Shown piece after piece: positions 1-8,741 of a stretch of DNA of 47,528 nt. Both the position numbers and the translations under genes were made by a program. Under the pieces are notes generated by a model. That model was not told where the DNA came from. It did no database searches and saw only the letters and a program-made list of their open reading frames with translations. Each line of letters begins with the position of its first letter. The stretch's first letter is position 1. Source of the stretch: an uncultured Actinomyces sp. Its GTDB lineage: Bacteria > Actinomycetota > Actinomycetes > Actinomycetales > Actinomycetaceae. The stretch spans positions 1 through 47,528 of the forward strand of contig CALHZX010000101.1 in the NCBI GenBank assembly GCA_938040725.1. The letters run 5' to 3'.

Positions 1-64
1 GCCCGCAAGCCTGGAGGACCTGTTCATGAGCCACTACTCGGGGGACCAGGGGGCGGCGTCATGA
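1..64 (+). CDS. ABC transporter ATP-binding protein, C-terminal end (partial)
   Basis: The frame starting at base 2 reads PASLEDLFMSHYSGDQGAAS and then TGA at 62-64. The SLEDLFMSHY ending is typical of the C-terminus of ATP-binding subunits of ABC-2 type exporters. The stop overlaps the ATG of the following permease gene (ATGA at 61-64), which implies translational coupling and a two-gene exporter. The rest of the gene, including Walker A and B, lies outside the window, so the substrate cannot be judged. Confidence 0.75.
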   Translation, partial: PASLEDLFMSHYSGDQGAAS

Positions 65-1662
65 GCGCGTTTACGGGACTGCGGCGGTGCCTGGGGCTGG
101 CGACGCGACGCTACAGGTGGCAGGCGCTCGCATGGATGGCGCCCCTGTGGGCATTCCTCCTGTTGCACCCGATTGCCCTGGAACGGTTCTACCCCTCATC
201 CGCTGAGCGCAGCGCGCTCCTTGCACAGATGCGCAACGCGCCCGGTGTTGGCCTCCTCTTTGGTCCCGTTCCAAACAGCGCGGAGCTTGGCAGCTTCGTC
301 AGTTGGCTCGACGGCGCTTACATCCTGTACCTGGTAGCCATCATGGCGATCATGCTCACGACCGTGCTGGCCAGGCGCGACGAGCAGGAGGGACTCGTCG
401 AGGTGGCGCTCGGAGCGGGCGCCGGACGCTGGGCACCCTTCGCATCGGCGGCACTGTGGCTCGTGGGCGTCATGACGCTCACGGCGGTAGGCTTGACGAT
501 GTCTCTGGTGGGCGTGAACAGCGCCGCCGGGCAGGCTCCCCTGCCCGGTTCCATCGCGTTCGGAGGAGTTGTCGCCGCGCAGGGCCTAGCCTTCAGCGCG
601 ATCTCATTGATCCTCTGCCAGCTGGTTCCGGACGTCTCCACGGCCCGAGGCCTGGGCCTGGCAGTATTCGGGGCATCGTTCGCTCTTCGCGTCCTGGCAG
701 ACAAGACCGGGCTCGCTTGGGTTCGTTGGCTCAGCCCGACGGCCTGGCGCGACATCGTCAATCCCTTCGACGGCCTGCACGCGTGGGCCTTCGCGGTCTT
801 CGCCGCTGCGATCGGGGCTGCGGTGGCGCTAGCGGCGTTGCTTCACTCCCGCCGTGAGCTCCTGGCTGGAATACTCACGGGCAGGTCTGCGTCGCGCCGA
901 AGGTGGCACGTGCGAGGGGCAGCCGACCTCGCCGCTCGCCTCGGCGCCCGCAGGCTGGCCGCCTGGGCGCTGGGCGTCGTGCTGCTCGGCTCCCTCTTTG
1001 GTTCGATGGCCAGCGGGCTGACGAAGCTGATCGAGAGCACCCCGACCAGCGCAGCCTACCTCGACGTCGCGGTCCCGCAGGCCGAGCCGATCATTCAGTA
1101 CACGACGCTGCTCACCGTCGTGATGGTCTCCGTCGTGGCGGTCGCAACGGTGCAACGAATCCTGGTCCTCTTCACCTCAGAGGAGCATGGCCTCGCCGAG
1201 ATCACCATCGCGTGCGGCGTCTCACGCACGCGTATCTTCCTCACAGCGCTCGCGGAAGCAATAGCGGTCGGCTTCCTGCTGTTGCTCGCCTCGGGGGCGG
1301 CGATGGCCGCGTCCACGGCGCTGCAGTTGAGCGACGAGCACGCTCCCGGCCGAGCGTTCGTCTTCGCCGTGAGTCACCTTCCCGGCCTCTCGGCTGCGAT
1401 TGGTTTCACCGCCGGCCTGGTGGGAGCAGCCCCGCGGTGGCGCTCCCTGGCGTGGGCGCTCATCGCGTGGAGTTCTTTCGCTCGTATCTTCGGGGGCTTC
1501 ATGGACCTGCCGAAGTGGGCGCAGGACCTCTCCATTCTCGGGCACGTGGCCGATCCGTGGGGGACAACCCACTGGCTGCCCATGGCCGTCCAGCTTGGGG
1601 TTGGTATCGCGTGCTGCGCTGGCGGCCTGATCGCCTACCGTGTGCGCGACATTCCCGCGTGA
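61..1662 (+). CDS. ABC exporter permease, polyketide/tetronasin-resistance type
   Basis: A 533-residue, very hydrophobic protein with roughly 12 membrane segments in two similar halves (about residues 20-265 and 295-530), joined by a basic loop (RSASRRRWHVRGAADLAARL). This architecture and length fit the fused ABC-2 permeases annotated as polyketide antibiotic or tetronasin exporters in Actinobacteria. It pairs with the ATPase whose tail ends at base 64 and overlaps it by 4 bp. It is probably a multidrug or self-resistance exporter in the cytoplasmic membrane; the substrate is unknown. It converges with the protease gene 26 bp downstream. Confidence 0.75.
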   Translation: MSAFTGLRRCLGLATRRYRWQALAWMAPLWAFLLLHPIALERFYPSSAERSALLAQMRNAPGVGLLFGPVPNSAELGSFVSWLDGAYILYLVAIMAIMLTTVLARRDEQEGLVEVALGAGAGRWAPFASAALWLVGVMTLTAVGLTMSLVGVNSAAGQAPLPGSIAFGGVVAAQGLAFSAISLILCQLVPDVSTARGLGLAVFGASFALRVLADKTGLAWVRWLSPTAWRDIVNPFDGLHAWAFAVFAAAIGAAVALAALLHSRRELLAGILTGRSASRRRWHVRGAADLAARLGARRLAAWALGVVLLGSLFGSMASGLTKLIESTPTSAAYLDVAVPQAEPIIQYTTLLTVVMVSVVAVATVQRILVLFTSEEHGLAEITIACGVSRTRIFLTALAEAIAVGFLLLLASGAAMAASTALQLSDEHAPGRAFVFAVSHLPGLSAAIGFTAGLVGAAPRWRSLAWALIAWSSFARIFGGFMDLPKWAQDLSILGHVADPWGTTHWLPMAVQLGVGIACCAGGLIAYRVRDIPA

Positions 1663-1688
1663 GCGCTCGTGTCCCGCTCGCCGGGCGT

Positions 1689-2507
1689 TCACGAGGCCTG
1701 CGCGCCTCCGTGAGCTAGCGGCACCTTTGTGGAGACGTAGAGTTTCCTCACCGCGAGCACGAGGACGATGGTGACGGTCAACGCCCACCCCTGCGCCACG
1801 AAAACACTCACCGCCCCGCTTTGATACAGAGCTGCCCCTGCGTCTGCCAGGGCGTGGGCGAGGATCGCTCCGAGGATCCACCAGCGGCGAATCCTCCCGG
1901 CGAATGCCATCCAGACCAACACGGCAAGGGTAATGTGCAAGGCAATGGCGATGGCGCGCTCGCCGATGCTCAGCAGGTAGAACGGCGCGGGTGCGTTGAT
2001 GAGCGAGTCGAACTGGCGGGCGACGGCATCTCGCTGGGCGTCGGGCAAGCCTGCGAGGAATGCCTCGCTCGCCCCCGCGTTGATGATGCTGACCGAGGTC
2101 ACGAGGGTAGAGACCATCGATACTCCCACGAGAAGTATTGCCTCGATGCCTCCGTGTCCGATGCCCGACCCGAGGGCACGCCCGACGTCGTCGGGGCGCC
2201 GGTCGCTCGCTCGTAGCACGGCGAATCCACAGACTCGACCGACCTCCTCGTACACCCCGGCTGCGAGCGCTCCATAGATCGTGTAGAGCACCGGTTTGCT
2301 GGCCAGGTTTGGGAAGGCAGAGAAGACCAGCGCGTGCACTCCACCCTCCAGGATAAGAGCGAAGACGACGAAGACCAGCGCGCCGACGGCGGCGGACCAC
2401 AGGGAAAAACGCCACCTGCGCCGAGCGGCAACGAGGATGACGATCGGCAGGACGAGCGCGGCCAGAGCACTCACGCCCATGGATACCAGGGAAGCTGTTG
2501 AAACCAT
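1689..2507 (-). CDS. YhfC-family (glutamic-type) intramembrane protease
   Basis: 272 residues with about seven or eight predicted membrane helices. Two motifs typical of the YhfC family lie in membrane segments: EEVGR (about 87-91) and GHGGIEA (about 117-123). The paired Glu and His are the proposed active site of this CAAX-protease-related fold. The ATG at 2507 follows a GAGG ribosome site. The substrate is unknown; relatives are thought to process peptides or have bacteriocin-immunity-like roles. It is convergent with the ABC permease and divergent from the secreted hydrolase, so it is probably monocistronic. Confidence 0.75.
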   Translation of the reverse strand: MVSTASLVSMGVSALAALVLPIVILVAARRRWRFSLWSAAVGALVFVVFALILEGGVHALVFSAFPNLASKPVLYTIYGALAAGVYEEVGRVCGFAVLRASDRRPDDVGRALGSGIGHGGIEAILLVGVSMVSTLVTSVSIINAGASEAFLAGLPDAQRDAVARQFDSLINAPAPFYLLSIGERAIAIALHITLAVLVWMAFAGRIRRWWILGAILAHALADAGAALYQSGAVSVFVAQGWALTVTIVLVLAVRKLYVSTKVPLAHGGAQAS

Positions 2508-2670
2508 GGAAACCTCGATTCCTTACTCGCAGGGCTGCATCGACTAGCAGTCGCGTCGTTCAGGCTACCCGCCCTTCTCCTCCCGCTACTACCGCATCCT
2601 TGTTTGTTGCCCACCCTGGGATCTACCATCTGTCGTACACATCCCAACGGTGATGACGGAGATTTTGGCA

Positions 2671-4072
2671 ATGAAGCCCCTCTCGGCAGCCACCGCGGCG
2701 TGCCTTCCCCTATCCCTGTGCCTGCTGGCGGCAGCCCCCCGCGCTCGCCGATCCCCCGCGGTCGTCGACGACAGATGTCCTCACGGTGGCCACCTTCAAC
2801 GCTAGCCTTAACCGAGACGCCCCGGGCCAGCTTCTCGACGACCTGGCCACGGCAGACAACGCCCAGGCATCGAACGTCGCAGAGACCATCCAGCGGGTGA
2901 ACCCAGACATCATCTTGATCAACGAGTTCGACTACGACGCCACCGCGGCTGCGGTTGACCTCTTTCGCACGAACTACCTCGAAGTCCCACACAACGGTGC
3001 CCAGCCCGTGTCCTACCCCTACTCGTGGTCGGGTTCGGTAAACACGGGCATCCCCAGCGGCTTCGACCTGGACGGGGACGGAAGCACCTCCGGCCCCTCC
3101 GACGCCTGGGGCTTCGGTCAGTTCCCAGGCCAGTACGGATTCGTCGTCTACTCGAAGTACCCGATCAAGGACGAGCAGGTTCGCACCTTCCAGCACTTCC
3201 TATGGAAGGATATGCCGGGCGCTCTCCTGCCCACCAACAGCGACGGCACCGGCTGGTACTCCAACGAGGTACTCGACAGATTCCCCCTGTCTTCGAAGAC
3301 TCACGCGGACCTGCCGGTCGATGTTGATGGCACGACAATCCACGTGCTGGCGGCGCACCCAACGCCACCGTCATTCGACGGCGCCGAGCAGCGTAACAAG
3401 AAGCGGAACTTCGACGAGATCCGGCTGTGGGCGGACTACGTCTCGAACCGAGCCGACTACCTGTACGACGACAACGGAGTGCGGGGAGGCCTGAGCGCGG
3501 AAGCCAACTTCGTAATCCTCGGGGACTACAACTCGGACCCCCTTGACGGGGACTCCTACCCGGGTGCCATCGATCAGCTGCTGACAAACTCCCGAGTGGT
3601 GGACACGGCGCCGACCTCGCTGGGAGGCCAGCTCGAAGCCGAGCTTCAGGGAGGCGCAAACCTGGAGCATAGGACGGAGCCCAAGTACGATACCGGCGAC
3701 TTTAACGACACTCCACGGCCGGGGAACCTGCGCATTGACTACGTCCTACCAAACACCGGGACCCAGGTCGAGGACGCGGGGGTGTTCTGGCCGACGCGCG
3801 AGGACGAGGCTTTCCGTTTGACCGGGCTGTATCCGTTTCCGACCTCGGACCACCGCTTGGTGTGGTCCAAGCTGCGTTTTCCGCGCTCTTTAGCACCGAG
3901 TGAGCCAAGCCCGAGCGCGAGCCACCCCGAGACGCCTCCCCCTTCGGGCGAGGGGCTCAGGCTCGCGAACTCGGGGGCACACTCGGGTCTTCTTGGCCTC
4001 ATCGTGGCTGCGGGAGTAGGAGGGGCCCTTCTCCTGGCCAGGCACCGTGCCTACCTGAGAAGCCGGGCATAG
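2671..4072 (+). pseudogene. Secreted, wall-anchored endonuclease/exonuclease/phosphatase (EEP) protein; frameshift in signal peptide
   Basis: The main frame (from GTG 2786, 428 aa) has the EEP hallmarks in order: VATFNASLN, the metal ligand in NEFDYD, AAHPTPPSFDG, GDYNSDPLDG, RIDYVLP and SDHRLVW. The C-terminus has a Pro/Ser stretch, LANSG, a hydrophobic helix and a basic tail, like a class E sortase signal. A convincing signal peptide begins at ATG 2671 (MKPLSAATAACLPLSLCLLA) but is in another frame and stops at 2805. Removing one C from the C6 run at 2735-2740 would join them as AAAPALA|DPPRSSTTDVLTVATFN, a textbook cleavage site. As read, the gene makes either a truncated peptide or an unexported enzyme from the GTG. 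A sequencing error in the C run is possible. Likely role: extracellular phosphodiesterase or nuclease. Confidence 0.7.
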
Positions 4073-4081
4073 TCCACGCTT

Positions 4082-4123
4082 GCTGACGCCTTGGGACAAC
4101 GGTTAGAGCCCCAAGGCGTCAGC
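4082..4123 (+). terminator. Hairpin after the EEP gene
   Basis: GCTGACGCCTTGGG (4082-4095) pairs with CCCAAGGCGTCAGC (4110-4123), a perfect 14-bp stem with a 14-nt loop just after the stop at 4072. There is no T run, as is common in high-GC actinomycetes. It is a likely terminator. Confidence 0.65.
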
Positions 4124-4213
4124 TGCATGCCCAGAGAACTCATTCAATCAACAGAATTCGTGTTCTAAATCACGCTTCAATGCTCACACGAACATATCTC
4201 CGAGGCAGATAAT

Positions 4214-4237
4214 ACATGCATACATGTTTTGCATGCT
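4214..4237. promoter_or_regulatory. Candidate operator upstream of the AbrB-family gene
   Basis: An AT-rich patch unlike the surrounding DNA holds ACATGCATACATGT (4214-4227, near-palindromic) followed by TTTTGCATGC, whose last six bases are a palindrome. A TATATC sequence (-10-like) follows immediately. AbrB/SpoVT proteins bind such AT-rich symmetric sites, so autoregulation of the exporter operon is a reasonable inference. Confidence 0.4.
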
Positions 4238-4266
4238 ATATCTGACATAACGGAGAGGACACACAC

Positions 4267-4572
4267 ATGACACCACGCAACCCCGCGCACTACGGACCCG
4301 GAGGGCGCGGATTCTTCGGAACCGTCACCGTGGGAACTCGAGGACAGGTCTCGATCCCCGCCCAGGCTCGCAAGTCCCTCGGACTCGAACCCGGCGACCA
4401 GCTGGTCGTCCTCACCGACCCATCCCAAGGCCTCGCCCTCATCCCACTATCGGTTCTCGTCTCCCAACACGCGGACACGAACCCCATCGCGGCTCTCGTA
4501 CGCAACACCATGGCGGGCACCATGCCCCCCGAGGCGGACAGCGGCCCCGCAGACGCAGCCCCCGCCTCGTGA
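4267..4572 (+). CDS. AbrB/MazE/SpoVT-family DNA-binding regulator
   Basis: 101 residues. The swapped-hairpin AbrB domain covers about residues 17-64, with the signature TVTVGTRGQVSIPAQARKSL followed by GLEPGDQLVVL. The acidic, Ala/Pro-rich C-terminus has no recognisable domain. A CGGAGAGG ribosome site precedes ATG 4267. It is the first gene of an operon with an ABC ATPase, an ABC-2 permease and small membrane proteins, and probably acts as the local switch for that exporter. The palindromic AT-rich patch at 4214-4237 is a candidate binding site. This AbrB plus ABC-2 arrangement recurs in actinomycetes (general knowledge). Confidence 0.85.
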   Translation: MTPRNPAHYGPGGRGFFGTVTVGTRGQVSIPAQARKSLGLEPGDQLVVLTDPSQGLALIPLSVLVSQHADTNPIAALVRNTMAGTMPPEADSGPADAAPAS

Positions 4573-4602
4573 CACCTGTCAACAGCATCTTCAGGAGAAG
4601 TC

Positions 4603-5526
4603 ATGACAACCCCAGCTATCCGCGCGACGGATGTCACCAAGCGCTACGGCGACCTCACCGCCGTAAACGGCGTATCACTGGAGGTCCACCCCGGCGAGAT
4701 CTTCGGAATCATCGGCCCCAACGGGGCAGGCAAGACGACGTTCATGGAATGCCTTGAGGGCCTACGCCGCCCCACGAGCGGCACCATCGACGTCCTTGGG
4801 GAGAACCCCTCCCGCCCCTCCACACGATGGCGAGAAAGGATCGGCGTCCAGCTACAGACAGCGGCCCTGCCCCCCAAGATCACGGTCAACGAGGCGATGG
4901 CACTCTTCGCCTCCATGTACTCCGACCCCGCCGACCCGGCTCAACTCCTTAACGAGCTCGGCATCGCAGCCAAGGGGCGTTCCTACGTGGACAAGCTCTC
5001 GGGCGGACAGCGCCAACGAGTCTTCATCGCTCTCGCCCTCTTGGGCAAGCCCGACGTCGTATTCCTCGACGAGCTGACCACACCCCTCGACCCGCAGGCA
5101 AGACTGGCCATGTGGGATGTCGTGCGCTCCATCCGACAGGGCGGAGCCACCGTGGTCATGACCACCCACTACATGGAAGAGGCTGAGGCCCTGTGCGACC
5201 GTGCCGCCGTCATCGATGCCGGCCGCCTCATCGCACTCGACACCGTGCCCGGCCTCATCGCCTCCATCGCGAAGGGCACGAAGGTGCAGCTGCGCACCTC
5301 CCAGCAGCTCACCCGCGGCATCATCGACGAGATCGACGGCATCAGCGACGTGATGATCGCCGGGACCTCCGTCTCGATGCTGTGGTCGGGCAGCGGCATC
5401 CCCCAGGCTGCCATCGCAGCCATCGAGGCCACGGGCCTCACCGTGACAGACATCCGTACCAGCTCCCCCGGCCTCGAGGACGTGTTCCTCGCACTCACCG
5501 GCCGCAACATGCGTCAGGAGGCGTGA
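4603..5526 (+). CDS. ABC-2 exporter ATP-binding protein
   Basis: 307 residues, normal for the family. Walker A GPNGAGKTT (about 38-46), signature LSGGQRQR, Walker B VVFLDE and the switch His in TTHYMEEAE are all present. The C-terminal 80 residues resemble the accessory domain of DrrA/CcmA-type ATPases, ending in SPGLEDVFLALTGR. The D-loop reads LTTPLD rather than the usual LTTGLD. ATG 4603 follows AGGAGAAGTC. It lies 30 bp after the AbrB gene and 3 bp before the permease, so all are one operon. It would energise export of an unknown compound. Confidence 0.88.
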   Translation: MTTPAIRATDVTKRYGDLTAVNGVSLEVHPGEIFGIIGPNGAGKTTFMECLEGLRRPTSGTIDVLGENPSRPSTRWRERIGVQLQTAALPPKITVNEAMALFASMYSDPADPAQLLNELGIAAKGRSYVDKLSGGQRQRVFIALALLGKPDVVFLDELTTPLDPQARLAMWDVVRSIRQGGATVVMTTHYMEEAEALCDRAAVIDAGRLIALDTVPGLIASIAKGTKVQLRTSQQLTRGIIDEIDGISDVMIAGTSVSMLWSGSGIPQAAIAAIEATGLTVTDIRTSSPGLEDVFLALTGRNMRQEA

Positions 5527-5529
5527 GCC

Positions 5530-6279
5530 ATGCGCACCTTCATTCAACTGTGCCGCGTCACCGCGATGCGTGCACTGCGAGAACCCGTCACCGTCATCTT
5601 CGCGGTTCTGTTCGCCCCCGCCTTCATCGGGTGCATGGGCCTCATCTTCGGCAACAACCCGGTACCCGAGTTCGGCGGAAAAGGATTCCTCGAGGCAAAC
5701 TTCACCGCTTTCCCCGGGATCGTCATCGCGATCAGCGCGCTCATCATCGTCCCCGTCGACCTCGTGACCCAGCGGGGAGCGGGTGTCCTGCGCCGCTTTC
5801 GCGCCACCCCACTCAACCCGGTCCTCTACCTGGCCGCCGACGTCCTCTCCCGATTGACGCTCGGCCTCGTGTCCTTCGCTGCCATGTACGCCATCGCCGT
5901 GCTCGGGTTCGGGGTACGCCCCGCATCAGCCGGAGCCTTCATCTCCGCACTCGCAGCTACTATGCTCGGTCTAGCGGCTTTCCTGGCAGCGGGCTACCTC
6001 ATCGCCGGGAGATTCCGTAACGTCGGTGCCGCCCAGGGGCTGGGAAACATCCTGATGTACCCACTCATCTTCACCTCGGGCGCCGCGGTTCCCCTGGCGA
6101 TGCTCCCTCCTAGTATCCTCTCCATCGCGAAGTACTCGCCGATGACGCAACTCACCTATCTCACACGAGGCCTGTGGGATGGCGAGGGATGGGCGCAGCA
6201 CTGGGTGGCAGCGCTTGTCCTCATTGTCTTTGGCGGAATCTGTGCCACCGCAGCCGCTCGTTTCTTCCGCTGGGAATAA
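5530..6279 (+). CDS. ABC-2 exporter permease
   Basis: 249 residues with six predicted membrane helices, the layout of ABC-2 type permeases of the DrrB family. The motif QRGAGVLRRFRATPLNPVLY (about residues 79-98) is the conserved cytoplasmic coupling segment. The start lies 3 bp after the ATPase stop, so the two are coupled. It forms the membrane channel of the AbrB-linked exporter. The substrate is unknown. Confidence 0.88.
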   Translation: MRTFIQLCRVTAMRALREPVTVIFAVLFAPAFIGCMGLIFGNNPVPEFGGKGFLEANFTAFPGIVIAISALIIVPVDLVTQRGAGVLRRFRATPLNPVLYLAADVLSRLTLGLVSFAAMYAIAVLGFGVRPASAGAFISALAATMLGLAAFLAAGYLIAGRFRNVGAAQGLGNILMYPLIFTSGAAVPLAMLPPSILSIAKYSPMTQLTYLTRGLWDGEGWAQHWVAALVLIVFGGICATAAARFFRWE

Positions 6280-6282
6280 CGC

Positions 6283-6741
6283 ATGGGTTCTCAGTCGCAC
6301 CGAGGCAACGCGAGGGGCACCGACCCGGCCGCTCAACCGGAACTCCGAGCGAGCGGCTGGGCACGCGCAGCCTGTTGGACAGCCTTCATCAGCGCCCTCC
6401 TACCGGTGGCATGGAGGATCGCGATGCTCTGCGGGGCCGACCTCGGTTTCTCCCAGGCAGATTTCTTCAGGTCCAACGCCTCGGCCATCGCCTACGTCCT
6501 GGGCCTCGAGGCCATCCAGGCCCTCGCTGGAACCCTGTGCCTCGGACTCATCTACCCCTGGGGCGAGCGCGTTCCCCGATCTTGTCCCCTTCTCGGCGGG
6601 AGAAAGATCCCCACGTTCTTGCCCCTCGTCCTCGGAGGGGTCGGAAACGCCCTTCTGTACCGTATCAGCGCCACCCTGATCATCAGGTTCGGCTCCATCT
6701 GGCTGGGCCTTGCCAACGGCGGACCCCGGCGGACGGCATGA
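6283..6741 (+). CDS. Membrane protein of unknown function, exporter operon
   Basis: 152 residues with about three or four hydrophobic segments (about 28-50, 70-95 and 107-145). I do not recognise the family. The gene starts 3 bp after the permease stop and belongs to the same operon, so it is probably an accessory membrane protein of the exporter or of its resistance function. Its stop overlaps the ATG of a 38-codon ORF in another frame that also encodes a membrane segment. The two could be one protein split by a frameshift. Confidence 0.6.
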   Translation: MGSQSHRGNARGTDPAAQPELRASGWARAACWTAFISALLPVAWRIAMLCGADLGFSQADFFRSNASAIAYVLGLEAIQALAGTLCLGLIYPWGERVPRSCPLLGGRKIPTFLPLVLGGVGNALLYRISATLIIRFGSIWLGLANGGPRRTA

Positions 6742-6854
6742 ACGGCTGGCAGGTGGCCATCCTGGTCGCTGCCTACGCCCCGATGCTGCTCCTGTGGGCC
6801 CCCGCCCTCACGATCGGCCTGATCGGCTACTGGCGTCGGCGCACAAGCCGATAA
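6738..6854 (+). CDS. Small membrane protein (38 aa) or displaced C-terminus of the preceding gene
   Basis: It encodes MNGWQVAILVAAYAPMLLLW followed by APALTIGLIGYWRRRTSR, one long hydrophobic helix with a basic tail. ATG 6738 overlaps the preceding stop (ATGA), so coupled translation is possible. The Ala-Tyr-x-Pro-(x)n-Trp-x-Pro pattern and RRR tail look like the last helix of a larger membrane protein, which makes a frameshift of the 152-aa gene an alternative. A strong hairpin follows 6 bp after the stop. Confidence 0.45.
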   Translation: MNGWQVAILVAAYAPMLLLWAPALTIGLIGYWRRRTSR

Positions 6855-6860
6855 CACAGA

Positions 6861-6890
6861 GGGGGCCGTGCCAGAAGCGGCACGGCCCCC
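6861..6890. terminator. Bidirectional terminator between the exporter operon and pgi
   Basis: GGGGGCCGTGCC (6861-6872) and GGCACGGCCCCC (6879-6890) form a perfect 12-bp stem with a 6-nt loop. It lies between convergent genes ending at 6854 and 6910 and can serve both. Confidence 0.85.
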
Positions 6891-6909
6891 GAGTATCGCT
6901 CAGGCGAGA

Positions 6910-8589
6910 CTACTTCGTGCGGTTCGCACGGTAGTACTCGATGAGAGCGCGAGTCGACTGATCCTGCGCGTCCAGGGCCTCGGACGAGCCCTCGATCGCG
7001 GGGAGGATCTGCTTGGCCAGGACCTTGCCCAGCTCAACGCCCCACTGGTCGAAGGAGTCAATGCCCCACACGGCACCTTCCACGAAGGTGATGTGCTCGT
7101 AGAGGGCGATCAGCTGGCCCAGGACCGACGGGGTCAGGGCGGGGGCCATGATCGACGTCGTGGGACGGTTGCCGGTGAACACGCGGGCGGAGACGATGGC
7201 CTCGGGCGTGCCCTCGGCGCGCACCTCTTCGCTGGTCTTACCGAAGGCCAGGGCCTTGGTCTGGGCGAAGAAGTTCGACAGGAACAGCTCGTGCATGTCG
7301 GCGTCGCCGTCGCCCAGCGCCCACGTCGGGTTCGCAAACGCGATGAAGTCGGCGGGGACCATGCGGGTACCCTGGTGGATCAGCTGGTAGAAGGCGTGCT
7401 GCCCGTTGGTGCCGGGCTCGCCCCAGAAGACCTCGCCGGTCTCGTAGGTGACGGGGCTGCCGTCGCGGCGCACGGACTTGCCGTTGGACTCCATGGTCAG
7501 CTGCTGCAGGTACGCGGGGAAGCGATGCAGGTACTGGGAGTAGGGCAGGACGGCGTGTGTGTCGGCGCCCAGGAAGTTCGAGTACCACACGTTGAGCAGG
7601 CCCATCAGCAGGGGCACGTTCTTCTCGGGCGCGGTCTCGACGAAGTGACGGTCCATCGCGTTAAAGCCGGCGAGGAAGTCAGCGAAGCCCTCGGGGCCAA
7701 TCGCGACGGCCAGGGAGGTACCCACGGCGGAATCCACGGAGTAGCGGCCTCCCACCCAGCTCCAGAAGCCGAAGGCGTTGGCGGGGTCGATGCCGAACTC
7801 GGCGACCTTATCCAGGGCTGTGGACACGGCGACGAAGTGCTTGGCGATCGCTTCCTTCTCGGAGGCCTCGTCGGTGACGATGCCGCGTTCACGCAGACCG
7901 TCCAGCAGCCAGGCGCGCACGACCTTCGCGTTCGTGATGGTCTCAAGCGTCGTGAAGGTCTTAGAGGCCACGATCACGAGGGTTGTCTCGGGGTCCAGGT
8001 CCTTCGTGGTCTCGCCCGCGTCGGTGGGGTCAATGTTGGAGATGAAGCGGCACTCCAGGCCCTCCTGCACGTGGGGCTTGAGGGCCTCATACGCCATGAC
8101 GGGGCCGAGGTCGGAGCCGCCGATGCCGACGTTGACGACGGTCTTGACGGGCTTGCCGGTGATGCCCACCCACTCACCGGAGCGGACGCGGCGGGCGAAG
8201 GCGTAGACCTTCTCCAGGACCTCGTGCACGTCGGCGATCGCGTCCTGGCCGTCGACCGTCAGGGAGTCGGTCGCGGGGCGGCGCAGCGCGGTGTGCAGGA
8301 CGGCGCGGTCCTCGGTGACGTTAATGTGCTCACCCGCGAACATGCGGTCGCGCAGCTCCAGGACACCGGTCTGCTCAGCGAGGGCGAGGAGGTGGCCCAC
8401 CAGCGTGGGGCACACGAGGTTCTTCGACAGGTCGACGTGCAGGTCGGCAGCGTCGAAGGTGAAGGTCTGGGTGCGGTTGGGGTCGTCCGCGAACAGCTTG
8501 CGCAGGTCGGGATCGAAGTTGTCGGCCAGCTGGTCGAGCGTGTCCCACGCGGGGGTCATCGTCGGGTCGATCACGGGGATATCACTCAT
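6910..8589 (-). CDS. pgi: Glucose-6-phosphate isomerase
   Basis: 559 residues, the full length of the long Pgi class. It interconverts glucose-6-phosphate and fructose-6-phosphate in the cytoplasm. Signature segments include NVGIGGSDLGPVMAYEAL (sugar-phosphate binding), VIVASKTFTTLETITNA, FWSWVGGRYSVDSAVG and GVELGKVLAKQILP. ATG 8589 follows AGGAGACCC. Upstream, TAAACT resembles a -10 box. It is monocistronic between terminator hairpins and is followed genomically by pfk, so two successive steps of upper glycolysis are adjacent. Confidence 0.97.
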   Translation of the reverse strand: MSDIPVIDPTMTPAWDTLDQLADNFDPDLRKLFADDPNRTQTFTFDAADLHVDLSKNLVCPTLVGHLLALAEQTGVLELRDRMFAGEHINVTEDRAVLHTALRRPATDSLTVDGQDAIADVHEVLEKVYAFARRVRSGEWVGITGKPVKTVVNVGIGGSDLGPVMAYEALKPHVQEGLECRFISNIDPTDAGETTKDLDPETTLVIVASKTFTTLETITNAKVVRAWLLDGLRERGIVTDEASEKEAIAKHFVAVSTALDKVAEFGIDPANAFGFWSWVGGRYSVDSAVGTSLAVAIGPEGFADFLAGFNAMDRHFVETAPEKNVPLLMGLLNVWYSNFLGADTHAVLPYSQYLHRFPAYLQQLTMESNGKSVRRDGSPVTYETGEVFWGEPGTNGQHAFYQLIHQGTRMVPADFIAFANPTWALGDGDADMHELFLSNFFAQTKALAFGKTSEEVRAEGTPEAIVSARVFTGNRPTTSIMAPALTPSVLGQLIALYEHITFVEGAVWGIDSFDQWGVELGKVLAKQILPAIEGSSEALDAQDQSTRALIEYYRANRTK

Positions 8590-8677
8590 GGGGTCTCCTG
8601 ACAGTAGAGATTGTTTCGCACTTTAGTTTAGCGGGGACTGCTCCCCTGGTCACCCTCGTCTCTCGCTTCTGAAACGA

Positions 8678-8718
8678 CGAGGCCGTGGCCCGCGAGCGCT
8701 CACGGAACCACGGCCTCG
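8678..8718 (-). terminator. Terminator after pfk
   Basis: CGAGGCCGTGG (8678-8688) and CCACGGCCTCG (8708-8718) form a perfect 11-bp stem with a 19-nt loop. It lies directly after the pfk stop at 8742 and upstream of pgi. Confidence 0.75.
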
Positions 8719-8741
8719 GACGCCGCGCGAATTCGACGGGG

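Noticed and set aside
6868..8601. 577-codon open frame on the plus strand opposite pgi
   Set aside because: It mirrors pgi codon by codon in a GC-rich genome. The protein is Gly/Asp/Gln-rich with no domain, while pgi is unmistakable.
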